In this document: one piece after another, positions 1-10,546 of the stretch
How the letters are laid out: each line of letters begins with the position of its first letter
Numbering within the stretch: the first letter of the stretch is position 1
Program-made: the position numbers and the translations under genes
Origin: Calycina herbarum
Lineage: Eukaryota; Ascomycota; Leotiomycetes; Helotiales; Pezizellaceae
Assembly: GCA_001414485.1 (NCBI GenBank)
Contig: LLEY01000025.1
Span: forward strand, 434,001-498,000
Length of the DNA: 64,000 nucleotides
Reading direction: 5' to 3'
Notes under the pieces: model-generated
What the model saw: only the letters and a program-made list of their open reading frames with translations
Told to the model about the DNA's origin: nothing
Databases searched by the model: none

Positions 1-1202
1 GACATTATGTGTTAAAGGACTGTGTGTAATGAATGGAATCACAATCTTGTGTCAATGAATAGAAGATGAAGTAAAGTAAGTTGAACGAAGAAGATTCACC
101 AACAGCTACGAAGAAGCTATGCCGCTGCTTCTTATCTCAGTACGTCTTACTATCAAACAGCCTTCTCTGTTACTTGTTAAGAGCAATTCACAACAAATGA
201 TGATTCCACTTTGCTTGAATCCGAGGTCTGTGAGAACAAACAAAGCAAGTCAATGTATCCAATCAACAAGCAATTTCAATCCCTGATTTTACAAACGTAA
301 ATTTTTATTTTACAATGAATTATTTCTTCTTGAAATCTAGGTAGTTTGATACAAGAACTACAAGCACACTAAGCTATTTCCACACGGCAAAATTGACATT
401 TCAGTGAATCTAACAGGTGGATTTGAGGTTAGGGACTTCATTTCTATCAAATAACAATTCCCATTGTAGCTTGCCTTTTCAGAATTACACAGAACATTTC
501 CTACTGGACGATATCTCAACCTCAATCTTCTTTTCCAGATTGCGTTTCCGTACCCTAAGCATCTCAACCTTTTATTTTGGACTTGAGACAAGATGGGTCT
601 ACTTTCGTTCTTTTTTCCCAACCAGCGCCGAATATCTACTACCGCTTTCATGGAATCCAACGGACGATGTCTCCTTTTCATACCGCCTACATTTTTAGAT
701 TTTTCCTGGGATTTTGCTCACACTAAACTCGTCCCTTTACTTTAATATACTATCACTTCTCCTTCATTCATCAGCTCCACTACACCTCTTCACCACAAAA
801 TGCCACCAACAGAGCCAACATTTCACAGACCCCCCTATCCCACAAAATCCCGACCTCGCCGAACTCGCTAACAATCCCTAGCTCGTAGAGGCCGAAAACG
901 GCCCCGGGGACCTAGACCCTGAAAACCTACATCGCCTAGATCTTCACCCCACCATCACTTGATCAACTCTATTACCCACCATACTTCGGCGACATATCTT
1001 CAGTCTCCGAGGATTTCAAATAAGAGAACTTTTATAAGTAGTCATCTTTGCCCTCTGGAACCTTCAACCATTCGCGATATCAATTGAAGTAAGAATTCCC
1101 CGAAGCTCGTCGTTGTGAAGAAAGCTTATCAACCCCATCAAAAGATATCCAGCAATCAGAACCTTCATCGCAAACCACCTAAGATTTATTACAAACAAAA
1201 AA
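1..1202. other. 5' edge, no confident gene
   Basis: I see no supportable gene here. Between about 860 and 1030 on the + strand one reading frame looks faintly protein-like but is broken by several stops, so it may be an old gene remnant or chance. The stretch just before 1203 must contain the promoter of the small gene that follows. Confidence 0.4.
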
Positions 1203-1490
1203 ATGTGTCGCAAAGCAACTTGCTCAACATGCTGTAAGCCCTCTCCAAATTCCACCTCGCTATTCTTATTTAACAAACCCTCCAGCCAAGAGCACCTGGT
1301 TCGGTTGTGGAATGCATGTACCAGGAGTAATGGATTCAATTCCAGCTGAGGAGAGATGTACTGTAAGTCCTTTCGTCAATCTCCTCCCTCGTACACATCC
1401 AAAAAATGATTGTACTGATAAGAAAAAAAGTGCACACCAACCGTTGAAAGAGAAGGAAAGCAATACCCACCAAAGGCAGCTTCGGGGTGA
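1203..1490 (+). CDS. Small conserved cysteine-rich fungal protein, 55 aa, three exons
   Basis: The exons are 1203-1233, 1286-1362 and 1431-1490; phases fit exactly and both introns have GTAAG donors. The protein begins MCRKATCSTC, continues with a WFGCG motif followed by HVPGVMDSIP, and ends in a short tail rich in K, P and E. Its paired cysteines (CRKATCSTC, FGCG, RCTC) suggest a tiny metal-binding or redox fold. I recognise the pattern as a small protein conserved across ascomycetes with no assigned function; there is no signal peptide, so it is probably intracellular. The longest exon codes for only about 25 residues, so long-ORF methods miss it. Family recognition is from memory; the splice structure is seen directly. 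Confidence 0.82.
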
Positions 1491-1792
1491 CTATCTGGTG
1501 TTGTACCACTTGGGTTGGGAGGGTTGATGGTGTTTTTAGGTGTGAAATGGGTATTTGGGTTTTGAAGAAGGATTGGTGATGGAGTCGGGGAGAGAGAGGG
1601 GAAAGGTAACTTTAAGTAGGGTGATGCAAACTGGAAGTTGAGTTTGAGGGAAGCAGCGACCGTCGACACTTCGGGACACTTGCTGGGCCCTTTAATGCCC
1701 TCGCCAACTCTATCAATCTAGATGTACTTTTATATCGTCTACACATCTCGTTTCTATCATGACGCTAAAAAGAAAACGGAAAAACCAAAGAT

Positions 1793-3179
1793 CTAAATCT
1801 TACTGTCCTTCGGAAAAGGCGCTCTAGAATACTGATTCGGCCACTGAACCTTAACTCCAAGATTATGCGCAACCCTCAACACCCACTCGGGTTCCCTCAG
1901 AAACTGTCTTGCTACCAGAACAATATCCGCTTTCGCAATCCCTCCCTGTTCGTCTGCGATTTCCAAAGTCTTCTCCCCCTCTTGCGACGAAGGACTGCTG
2001 GCTTGAACGATCTCTTTCGCGACTTCCGCCTCAGTGATCATACCCACAGCTCCAATCAGCAAGTCCTTGATTCCAGCAGCGAAAAGAGCCTCGCGGATTT
2101 GTCCAGCAATTCCAATTTGGAAATTAGAATGCATCTCAATCCTCTGCGCGGCGTTGTTCCCACCAGAACTAACATCCAACAAATCAACTCCCAAGCCAGG
2201 AAGAAGTTTCGCAACTCGAATCGTAGACTTGACATCCCAGCTCTCCGTCGCATTCTTCTCCATCCACTCCGTAGCACTCAACCTAACAAGCAGCGGCATA
2301 TCCTTCGGTATGACCGCTCTCACAGCCTGTATAATCTCAACCAAAATCCTCGTTCGGTTTTCGAAACTGCCTCCGTATTTGTCTGTTCTTCGATTGCTGA
2401 TCGGACTGAGAAACGAGGTGATCAAATACCCATGCGCCCCATGAATCTCAATAACATCCACTCCGGCACTAACAGCCCTTTTCGCACTCTCCCCAAAAGC
2501 CCTCACCACCTCCTCAATATCTCCAACCGTCATCTCCTTGGGCACCGCAAACCCCTCCCCCCATTGAATAGCACTAGGACCCTTCACCTTGTCCGGCCAC
2601 CCCCCAACATCCTCCGTCGCAAGCGTAGACTTCCCTCGCTCTCCCAACCAAGGGGCGACAGTACTTGTTTTCCGTCCTCCATGTCCGAGTTGGAGGCCGA
2701 GTTTCTGGCCTTGCGAGTGTATGAAGTCTGCGATACGTCGCAGAGGGGGGATCTGGGTGTCGCTCCAGAGACCGCTGTCTTCGGGGGATATGCGACCGGC
2801 GGGGAGGACGGAGGTGGCTTCGATGATTGTGAGGGAGGCGCCGCGGAGGGCGAAGGCGCCGAGATGGACCAGATGGTAGTCTGTTAGATGGCCATTTTGT
2901 GCAGAGTAGGTGCACATTGGGGCGACCCCTTGGTTGTTGTTAGTAAAGATTGTGGTAGTGGGGTAGTTGAGGGGTGATTGAAAGATGGGAAAGAGTTTGA
3001 ACGGATTGGGAAGTGGCCGAGCCTGGATACTTACATATCCTGTTCTGAAACGTAACATTTCGAATCTTCAGAGGCGTAAAGAGTGTTGGTGGGTTTGCAG
3101 AAAGTGCTGTGCCGACTGGTGGTGATTGAAAGGGAGTGAAGTATGGTACACCCGGTGCTGGAGTATTTAAAGGCGCCAT
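1793..3179 (-). CDS. NADH:flavin oxidoreductase, old yellow enzyme family (YqjM-like)
   Basis: Two exons (3179-3035 and 2928-1793) joined by a 106-bp intron (GTAAGT..AAG) give about 425 aa. The join restores the N-terminal OYE signature RIWVAPMCTYSAQNG, which includes the Cys typical of the thermophilic-like (YqjM) subgroup. Further landmarks are LQLGHGGRK (flavin and active-site region), EIHGAHGYLI with the His expected to bind substrate carbonyls, FLSPISNRRTDKYGGS, and a C-terminal phosphate-binding region around LIGAVGMI. Family members are FMN enzymes that reduce activated C=C bonds with NAD(P)H. There is no signal peptide, so it is cytosolic. Length is normal and I see no lesions. The physiological substrate cannot be read from sequence. 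Confidence 0.93.
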
Positions 3180-3793
3180 TGTAGTTTATTAATCCGGCAG
3201 AAATTGAAATCTTCTGGATATAAACTCGGGGGGTACTTCGAAGTCCTCAAAAATACCAATAAAATGGCTAGAAAAGGGACAAGACAACTTCATAATGAAG
3301 AGTAGATATGGGTTTGGCTTCGGAATTTCTGCCGAAATGACGCTCTCTCCATTTGTAATCATGTAGATAAGAGAGCGGTGAGCTTCCCCTCTTTTCCCGA
3401 TATCACGATCACATAGTACACGCACATTCCATTGTTTGCTATTCTGCCGAAGTTTCCAAAGCTGATGCTGATATGAAGCCAGTGTACAAGTATGAGTGCT
3501 TCTTCCCATTCCCTCGGCAAGTATAGTCCCAAGTTACTTCTTACATAGATACTCAAACAGTTTCCCATCGAAGTATGCCATCTCTGTCGCCTCCCAAATC
3601 AATTGATGGTTCTAACTCCGTTCAACCTTCGTCCCGGTGCCGTATATGCGATTCTAGTTCTCAGTTCTCCCTTCCTTGATGTTGTATGAAACCACCATTC
3701 AGTTACATCATTTTCGGCCATATTCTCCCGCACCTTTTTTGGGAACGCTCTGAATCCTTCAGGCAAGTGTCCCACATCGGGTGTTGTTCCATT

Positions 3794-4904
3794 TCACCAT
3801 GCATCTTCTTCGTGGCCAGTTTCTAACTCTTTTGCGCCCATGTGGACTTCATTTGCTTTTTCTCTGACTTGGTTATCTTGCTCATCTTGGTCTTCTTCCC
3901 CCACACTCGCAACCTCCAACCCACTGATTTCTCTGCTGGATTCGCGAAATTCGCTGGCGTCGCCGTCGAGATCTTCGGCATCGAACAAATTTTCTCCTTC
4001 CTCCGCGACAGGCACCAGGTCATACCAATCAAAGGGGCGTCGAATCCATGGTCTTCTCTCCCTACGACACCACTCGTCCGCTAACCACTCTGCTGGTTCG
4101 TACTTCGACTGCGTATCCCATGAAGTGATTACTGGTGTTTTGATGCTAGGATCTTTGGCCACCAGTGATTCGAAAGTCTCATCAACCTTATCGGAGAAAT
4201 TTTCGTGTTCGGGAGAATCATAGGATTCGGTGTTTTCAAATAAAAAGGGGTCAGAAGCCTCTAGAGCAGTTTTCCGACCGATACGAACCCCCTCCAGTTT
4301 CACGAAAAGCTTGAAAAGATCAAAGAACTTGTGGTTGTCAACTGAGAACCAAATTTCGTACAACGAGTGGCATAACTCAAGTCTTTGAATGCCACAAAAC
4401 AGAGATTTGTCGTTCTCGGAATATTCTCTTTGTGGATAATGCGCCCAATCGCTATAACGCAGCCATGACAACCTCAACGTGTCTCTCGAAGGACTGAAAA
4501 TTATATACTCGTCCTTCCCATCAACGCCAGGACCAGGTAAATGGGACGGGATGTGTGTGTATTCGCAAAGTGTCAGCCTACGACTCTCCTGGTTGACCGC
4601 GTGTGCTACTGGTGGCAGATGACCCACGATTCTCGGATTCAGCTTCGCCTTGTTTTTTTGACGATTGTCTACTTTGCTCCAATCTTCTCGGTAGTCCAGG
4701 CCGAAATGAACGGGGTCCAGGAAGTGTCAGTCTCCAAATCCTCCAACGAAGTTCGGTTGGTAGTTTCTTGAAATAATGAAAGGTGTGCAGAGAAAGTAGT
4801 CCCTCGGGGTCGGGGAGTTCGTTAGTGAAGGCTTGGATGGTCAGATGCTTCCACCTAATCTGGTCATAGAGGGAAGTTGAGGGTGCCGGTGGTTGAAATG
4901 ACAT
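3794..4904 (-). pseudogene. 2EXR-domain protein gene with an apparent frameshift
   Basis: From the ATG at 4904 the frame reads a typical 2EXR (F-box-like) opening, FHYFKKLPTELRWRIWRL followed by LPGPR. The frame then becomes low-complexity, while an adjacent frame continues the expected domain through HFGLDYREDWS to LPPVAHAVNQESRRLTL and runs open to the stop at 3794. The two frames meet at a CCCC run at 4712-4715. One surplus C (or two missing bases) there explains everything, and no GT..AG pair can bridge so short a gap. The joined product would be about 370 aa with an acidic C-terminus. 2EXR proteins are an expanded, functionally obscure family in filamentous fungi. It may be a real pseudogene or a homopolymer sequencing error. 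No in-frame ATG exists upstream of 4904, although the frame stays open through the minisatellite. Confidence 0.62.
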
Positions 4905-5050
4905 GATGTCAAAGTGTCGAGATATTAGGTTGCGGTGGTCGAGGAGAGGGACGAAAGACGGATCCGAGAGCGCTAGGTAATCTCGTTCGAGGGTTGAGCT
5001 TGAGCTTTCGAGATACGACGGTTTGCAATCTTGCGAGAAGATTGAACGCC

Positions 5051-5158
5051 GATGTTGTTGATGTTGTTGATGTTGTTGATGTTGTTGATGTTGTTGATGT
5101 TGTTGATGTTGTTGATGTTGTTGATGTTGTTGATGTTGTTGATGTTGTTGATGTTGCT
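5051..5158. repeat. 9-bp minisatellite (GATGTTGTT), 12 units
   Basis: Eleven identical 9-bp units followed by one variant unit lie about 150 bp upstream of the ATG of the neighbouring minus-strand 2EXR gene. On that strand the tract reads Gln-Gln-His repeats in the same frame as the gene, but an in-frame TAA just upstream and the lack of an ATG argue against translation as the model stands. Confidence 0.95.
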
Positions 5159-5589
5159 GAGATGGTCTTGGTCGTGGTTACTTTTTCTGTGCGGGGTTTA
5201 AATTAGGTGACGCGACGCGAGAGGAAGGCACCACGCACTCACGTGCTACGTCCCCTTCTGAACTGCCTCGCCTCGCAATGGACAAAAGTGGCAGTAAATC
5301 TGGTCGTACCTACCTACCTAACCCTCGTCGTTCCAACTTTCTAGGGTAGAGTAATTCAAGCAGATTATCCTATACCAATCCAAGGTAATTAACGCAGAAG
5401 TTAGAATAATCGTTTTACGGACCTTTAAGCCCGTGGAAATGCCGTCCAGGCGTAAACATTTCTAAGGGAAAGTGGAAAGTTAACTGTTGGTTTTAAAATC
5501 GTATTTAGACCGCTTCCTCGGTAATTGACAGCTTACTTGCAACCGCTCATTTTTGGCCCCCAAATTTGCTCGTTGGCTTGCTTGATGAC

Positions 5590-5720
5590 TGACAGCTTAC
5601 CTGGAAATTATTGCTTTGTAGCTTACATGTCATTGACTAGCTTACTCGTTATTCACTAGCTTACTCATCACTCACTAGCTTACTTGTAATTTACTAGCTT
5701 AATTTGCTGGCTTATTCGCA
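5590..5720. repeat. Degenerate tandem repeat, about 19-bp period (AGCTTAC core)
   Basis: The core AGCTTA(C) recurs at 5594, 5620, 5639, 5658, 5677 and 5696, the last five spaced exactly 19 bp, in units resembling ATTCACTAGCTTACTCATC. It lies in an 800-bp gene-free stretch (about 5200-6100) that otherwise shows nothing. A related motif in inverse orientation, AGTAAGC, is tandemly repeated near 34.8 kb. Confidence 0.75.
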
Positions 5721-6102
5721 AACGCTTTTGTTGAGCAGCTCTGGCGCTGTCACGTGCTTTCAGCCACAACCGGCACGGCCACTTACTTTGAGGCCCTGTC
5801 GTTTATCTTGTATATGTACGAGTAAAAAGGCAAATTCGAGCTGGATGAATAGAGAAGATCCGGGAGGGACAACGCAGAAGGAATCGAGCTCCGGTTTCTG
5901 GGTTGTGAAGTGACTTGGAAGCGAGGAAGGAGGGAAGAAGGAGCGACTCCCTTCTTAGCGACTTTCTAATCTTTTTGGGTAGCGAAAGCTTCTATGGATT
6001 GGGGCTTGACAGAGAACATACACTAGAGGTTTTCGCAAACCAAATAAGTGATATTCTCTCTTTATTCCTACTGCTTGCTATTTCCTTCATTCTACTATCT
6101 TA

Positions 6103-7096
6103 CTACTTGAATAAGACATTTTTAACCTCACACTTTGAGTTGCAAGGCGCTCCATCTTTGACGCACAAACATCTGAGTACCCTGCTGGGAAATGCAGTTT
6201 CTATCTCTGTAGAAGTGTGTTCTTTCAGATGAAGTATCAATACCTCATCACGCGCATTGAAAAAGGAATATACGCTTCTCTCGCAAATTGTACAGAACCA
6301 ATCATCAGGAGACATATGCGATTGAAGAAGTGCAAAGGTCTCTATCCTCAGTTTTTCTTTGTCCTGGGAACTCAACACGATGAACTTGAATTTGCTGTCT
6401 CCTTGTTCTGCCCCACAATGACATTTATATACGTGTTTTCCTTTGAGCTTGTGGATTCTTGACAACTGCGCGTAGCGACATAACCTTTCGTCCGTTTGTA
6501 TTGTGTGTGCAGTGATAACAGAAATCGTTTGTGTAGCGAGCTCCATTGAAACTCTGCTGCTGCTCCGAAAGAATTTTGAAATGAGAGACCGCCGTATGGG
6601 AGCAGCTTGAATCATCCGTTGGTATTGCTCTGCAAGTATCGTAACCACTCCAACCCTCAATTCCTCAGATGTCGATATCAACGAAGGCACGGTAGGCAGC
6701 ACGACATGTGCGGTTGAGTTCGATTCGGATAAAAGTGTAATGAGCATGTGCTGTAGTTTTATCACGTACGTGTTGAGCTCGGATCTGGCCGTTGCTGTTG
6801 GTGTCAAGTTAGCAGCGAATTTTGGGATTCTCGAACGAGATAGTTTCGTAAAAGAAATACTAATATCGAAACGAACTATCACCAGCAGCAAACTTCTTTC
6901 CCAACCTCGAAAAATGTGTGTCATACTCCTTCTGGACCACAGTCCCCCCGCTTGACAAAGAGATCTCAAGATTCTTGTTTTGTGGATGCTGAGGACGCTC
7001 AGCTCGTCTTGCTTGCCATTCGCGATAGGCACCCACTGAAGCGGTGAAGGCACTAACGATGACTGCCACGGCGGCGACCACTTCCATGCCAGACAT
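6103..7096 (-). CDS. Conserved fungal protein of unknown function with N-terminal hydrophobic segment and CxxC/HxxxH motif
   Basis: Exon 1 is 7096-6877 and exon 2 is 6794-6103; the 82-bp intron has a GTTCGT donor, a CTAAC branch point and a CAG acceptor, giving 303 aa. Residues 3-24 (MEVVAAVAVIVSAFTASVGA) are hydrophobic and followed by a basic EWQARRAER stretch. The region KKFAAGD joins cleanly to TTARSEL across the intron, matching a pattern I recall from a fungal family beginning MSG.EVV. Near the C-terminus is C-x2-C-x17-H-x3-H, a possible zinc site. A single-exon reading of 381 aa from 7248 is possible, but it replaces the conserved N-terminus with unrelated sequence. The donor is non-consensus but recurs in two other genes here. 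Function unknown. Confidence 0.6.
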
Positions 7097-7825
7097 TTTG
7101 CAGAGAAAGTAAAGAGTGATATTAGGCCACAAAAATTATATGAGAAGTCTCTTGACTTAATTAAGGGACAATTGTCAGAAGAATCCTGATGCTGTTGAAA
7201 TGAAGTTACGAAGTTCAGCTGATAGGAAAAAGAAAAGGGAGAAGCCACAGCTGAACAGCCTGATATTGAAAAACGCCTCGCAGCGCAGCCTCAACCCCCA
7301 AATAGGATTGTATGAACGAGCGCATTAGAATTGAGGACTCAAACATTGATTTTGGCTGCTATTGGTAGTGTCAGTTATTTACATCAATTGTTCTATTATG
7401 GCTCTTGATACTTGGTACTGATGGATTAACACTTAAAATTCATTCAGGTTCTACTCAACTAGCACTCTTCCAATACCTCACTGTGATATTCATCTAGATA
7501 CACCCAAATATACCACGACTCAGAAATTCAGACGCGTATTTCCTAAGATTCTTCTGCCCCAGTGACTTTGTTCTGCGCCTTTTTTATGATTGCTTTCAAG
7601 ATCTATGAAACCTGGGCCAAATTTCTCACTGCATTAAGTTACAGAAAGATTTTCTATCTCAAGTAGCCAATTAATTCTTTGCAAGACACAACCAACCCAC
7701 AGCCAATACACAGCCAACAGATGATGCACGCCCTCCACAAACCCAGCCCCGTGTTCTAATTATATCCAAAGAAAACCGGTATACATAGTGATCAGATCTC
7801 CCCGTATGAGAATTCCATCAAATTC

Positions 7826-8398
7826 TCAACAAAACTCATAGGCATCCCATTCATAAAGATAACAAGTGCCACCAGCACCACAGCCGGTAGCATCGAACCG
7901 GTACACGGTCTGTGCGAAACTCCACGCATTACTCCCATATCCGTACCAAGCCAAGTTTCCACCTTTGGTAACGGCATACACATACTGCAACAAATTAGCA
8001 TACGTTTTTCTCGTTGACTCGAGAGCCACGAGTAGTGAGTAAGGATGAAACTTGCTCCAGGAACGCAATTGATCGAGACGTGATTGTCTTGATCAACCCA
8101 AAATCCGTTGCCTACAGAGCGGCAGACAAGCCCCCCGTTATCTACTACATCAATAGTTACTTGCTTAACCTCGCCATTACCTTTTACTATCATGTTGCCC
8201 TGGGCATGTAGACAGCCGAGTGTCGGGTTGAGGAGGGCAAGGGTACTATGGAAGAGTTTGGGGTCAGCGTTGCCGTTCAAAGAACTAGTTGAGGATGTAA
8301 AATACAGTCGGAAAAGGAAATCATTCTTAAACAGTGTGAAATGAAAGTGAAGACTTGGGGGGCACCTACCTGCCAATGAGAGGGAGGGAGATTTTCAT
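7826..8398 (-). CDS. Small secreted cysteine-rich protein (effector-like), three exons
   Basis: Exons 8398-8370, 8245-8056 and 7984-7826 encode 125 aa. The N-terminus MKISLPLIGSTLALLNPTLG is a signal peptide formed only after splicing the first intron. The mature chain has conserved cysteines (GCLHA, LVCRS, NCVPG and others), an AWYGYGSNAW motif and a C-terminal DAYEFC. The second intron (8055-7985) is GC-AG, with a GCAAGT donor; splicing there restores CVPGYVYAV, matching the paralogue at 9531-9926. That intron carries a sequence also found in two laccase introns. Family function unknown; size, secretion and cysteines suit an apoplastic effector or antimicrobial-like protein. It heads a tandem group of three copies on one strand. 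Confidence 0.8.
7985..8048 (-). repeat. Introner-like element copy A (64-nt 3' segment of a GC-AG intron)
   Basis: These 64 nt, ending in the acceptor, align without gaps to 53445-53508 and 53990-54053, both at the 3' ends of laccase introns. The best conserved part is the branch-site end, where copy A reads AACGTATGCTAATTTGTTG. Only seven nt of this 71-nt intron lie outside the shared segment. Confidence 0.75.
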
Positions 8399-8589
8399 GC
8401 TGATTTTGTGTGAGTTGATGTTGTGTTGGTGGTTTGAATCAAGAGAGAGCGCTAGTGTGAGGAGATATGTTACGGGTTTTGGCTTTTGCTGGTAATTTAA
8501 AGATTGATCGGAAATGATTTCTCTCTAATATCTTTTTTAGGGATTTTTAAAGTTACCTCTTAGCTATCTATATACAAACTGTACTGTGA

Positions 8590-9152
8590 ATAATTAATAT
8601 AAAAGAGCATACGATGCCAGTGTATATTTAGTAAATAATTGAAGGCAGAACACCCATCGAATGTTGATCAGGCTGTTAGTTCGTATCCAAGCTCATGACG
8701 AAGGGGTGGTGCGATATTTATAAGCGAAAGCCGGGTAAAAGTGAATATCACGATAGTTTCAAGGAGCGAGGAAAACAACACCATAACAGAATTGCCAGCA
8801 TACTGTTAGTCCATTAGACTCGAGCGATACTAAGAATTCACTTGGTAATATCATACCAAATAAAGAGTTCGCACTCAGGCAAGATGACGACAACTCTACG
8901 ATTGTAAGCGAAGAAAGTTGATTGAATCCAAACCAAACTCACAAGTGCCAGGATATTCACTGATTAGAAGCGAGATGTAACTCTACATCGTGATGTTTTA
9001 GAGGTGTACTTCCAAACATACTCAGGTGCCAAAGAAAGTCACAGCAGTCGCAGATATAAGAACCCAGGAAATAGAAAACATCATCGTAAAAATTAGCAAC
9101 CAATCTAATCTACCAAGCAAGACCCGTAAGATACGCTTCCTTTGACAAAATT
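8590..9152. other. Gene-free spacer in the cysteine-rich family array
   Basis: AT-rich sequence between the intact gene and the decayed copy. I find no open frame with family features and no clear repeats. Confidence 0.4.
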
Positions 9153-9300
9153 TCAACAGAACTCATACACATCCCCCTTGGCAACAAAACAATACGGCCT
9201 GCTGCCCAGCTCCGGAGTACATACTTAAGACCCAATTGTCACCAAGACCATGCATTACTCCCACACCCGTACCAAGCAGCAGTTTCGACTAGATGTGACG
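9153..9300 (-). pseudogene. Decayed copy of the secreted cysteine-rich family
   Basis: The minus strand ends in codons for DVYEFC and a stop (9153-9155), exactly like both intact neighbours, and about 100 bp upstream reads TAAWYGCGSNAWSW, corresponding to the AWYGYGSNAW motif. A TGA follows that motif, the middle is out of frame with the C-terminus, and no signal peptide or N-terminal half is recognisable upstream. A GGTAAGC near 9410 may be the relic of the second-intron donor. It is therefore a 3' fragment with stops and indels, lying between the two intact paralogues. Confidence 0.72.
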
Positions 9301-9530
9301 TTACATTCTTATAAGACCGGTTCAAAGAAAACTTCTTGATCTCGAGTTTTCACCGCGCCTCCTCGTGACAATGAAATCAAACGTGCTTACCCGTAATACG
9401 AAGATTTGAAAAGAAAAGACAAAACCTGATGAAAATTGACTGTAGATTCTGTTACGACGAGGACAAGGAGAATTATGTACAAAACCGAACAAATTGACAG
9501 AACCTTTGAATAATCCCTTCGACTATCTCC

Positions 9531-9926
9531 TTAGCAAAACTCATAAACATCCCATTGGTAGTGGTAACAGTTGTAATCGTAGAAGTAATAAGGACAGGTT
9601 CGAATATCAACTTTGACGGGTTGAGTGAAGGTCCACCCGTTACTACCATACCCATACCAAGCCTCCGTTCCGTAATTCCCTCCATATGCTTCCTGATTCA
9701 AGGCATATACATAGCCAGAAACACAATTGACAGACAGGTGCCCGTCTTGGTCAGTCCGCCAGCCCTTGCCGTCAGGGGAACTGCAAACATGAGCACCGTT
9801 ATCCCATACTTCGGCATATACAGCTGATATCGCATCACTGTTCTGGTAGATTTCACCCGAGGCGTGGACACAACCAAGTACGGGTGTTAGGAGCGCGATG
9901 GTGCTGATAATAGAAAGGAGTTTCAT
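9531..9926 (-). CDS. Small secreted cysteine-rich protein, intronless paralogue
   Basis: A single exon of 131 aa starting at the ATG at 9926. An upstream in-frame extension to 10028 exists, but it would bury the signal peptide MKLLSIISTIALLTPVLG. The mature protein shows GCVHASG, AHVCSS, NCVSGYVYAL, AWYGYGSNGW and a C-terminal DVYEFC, which align with the 125-aa gene at 7826-8398. Aromatic residues are dense near the end (YYFYDYNCYHYQW). It lacks both introns found in its paralogue, at positions where the proteins align without a gap. Function unknown; probably secreted and disulfide-stabilised. Confidence 0.82.
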   Translation of the reverse strand: MKLLSIISTIALLTPVLGCVHASGEIYQNSDAISAVYAEVWDNGAHVCSSPDGKGWRTDQDGHLSVNCVSGYVYALNQEAYGGNYGTEAWYGYGSNGWTFTQPVKVDIRTCPYYFYDYNCYHYQWDVYEFC

Positions 9927-10546
9927 GGTGATATTGTGAGGAAGCGCGAAGGCGACTTGCGCTTTTTGTCTTGTAATAAGATAATGAGCACAAATAAAGT
10001 TAACCCAATTGTTGAGAGAAGAGCTCACCTACTATGAGTCGCTTGTGAAATTGAAAAAAGCTTAGAAGTCTTTTCCCGTGGTGAGGATAAAGTGACAATT
10101 AGATAGTGAAATCAAGCAAGGTGGGAGTTTGAAGATCTCAGAGAACTTATACATGAGTATACGAGGAAATTCATGGAAATTTATCACTGAGGAACATACG
10201 TTACATAGAGTTCATATGGTTGGGTGACCAGACCAGAGAAGGTGGTATTTAAGCAAGGGCGGGTAAAGGAGAGTACCGTGACATCGTATTTTCAGCTTAC
10301 TTAGTAGCATTAGATAAGACACGCCATCAAACATTACTACTTTGGATACGAGGAAACATAACACGAGATAGAAACCAACTGGAGATGAAATTTTGAGCAA
10401 AGGGGTACCCAGTTGCACCACTACAGATCGAGTGTCATATCCATGTCCTAACCCATTGATTAAATGGGTTCATTTACTCTAACAATTGCTTTATGAGAAA
10501 AATCCGGAAATATCATCTCAAGGTCAAGACTCCTGCGCTACGCAGA

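Noticed and set aside
860..1030. Plus-strand protein-like stretch (PDLAELANNP..DLDPENLHRL)
   Set aside because: Broken by several stops and unidentified; too short to call a pseudogene.
1865..2887. 340-codon open frame on the plus strand
   Set aside because: Lies exactly antisense to the old yellow enzyme exon; no domain, and codon composition mirrors the real gene.
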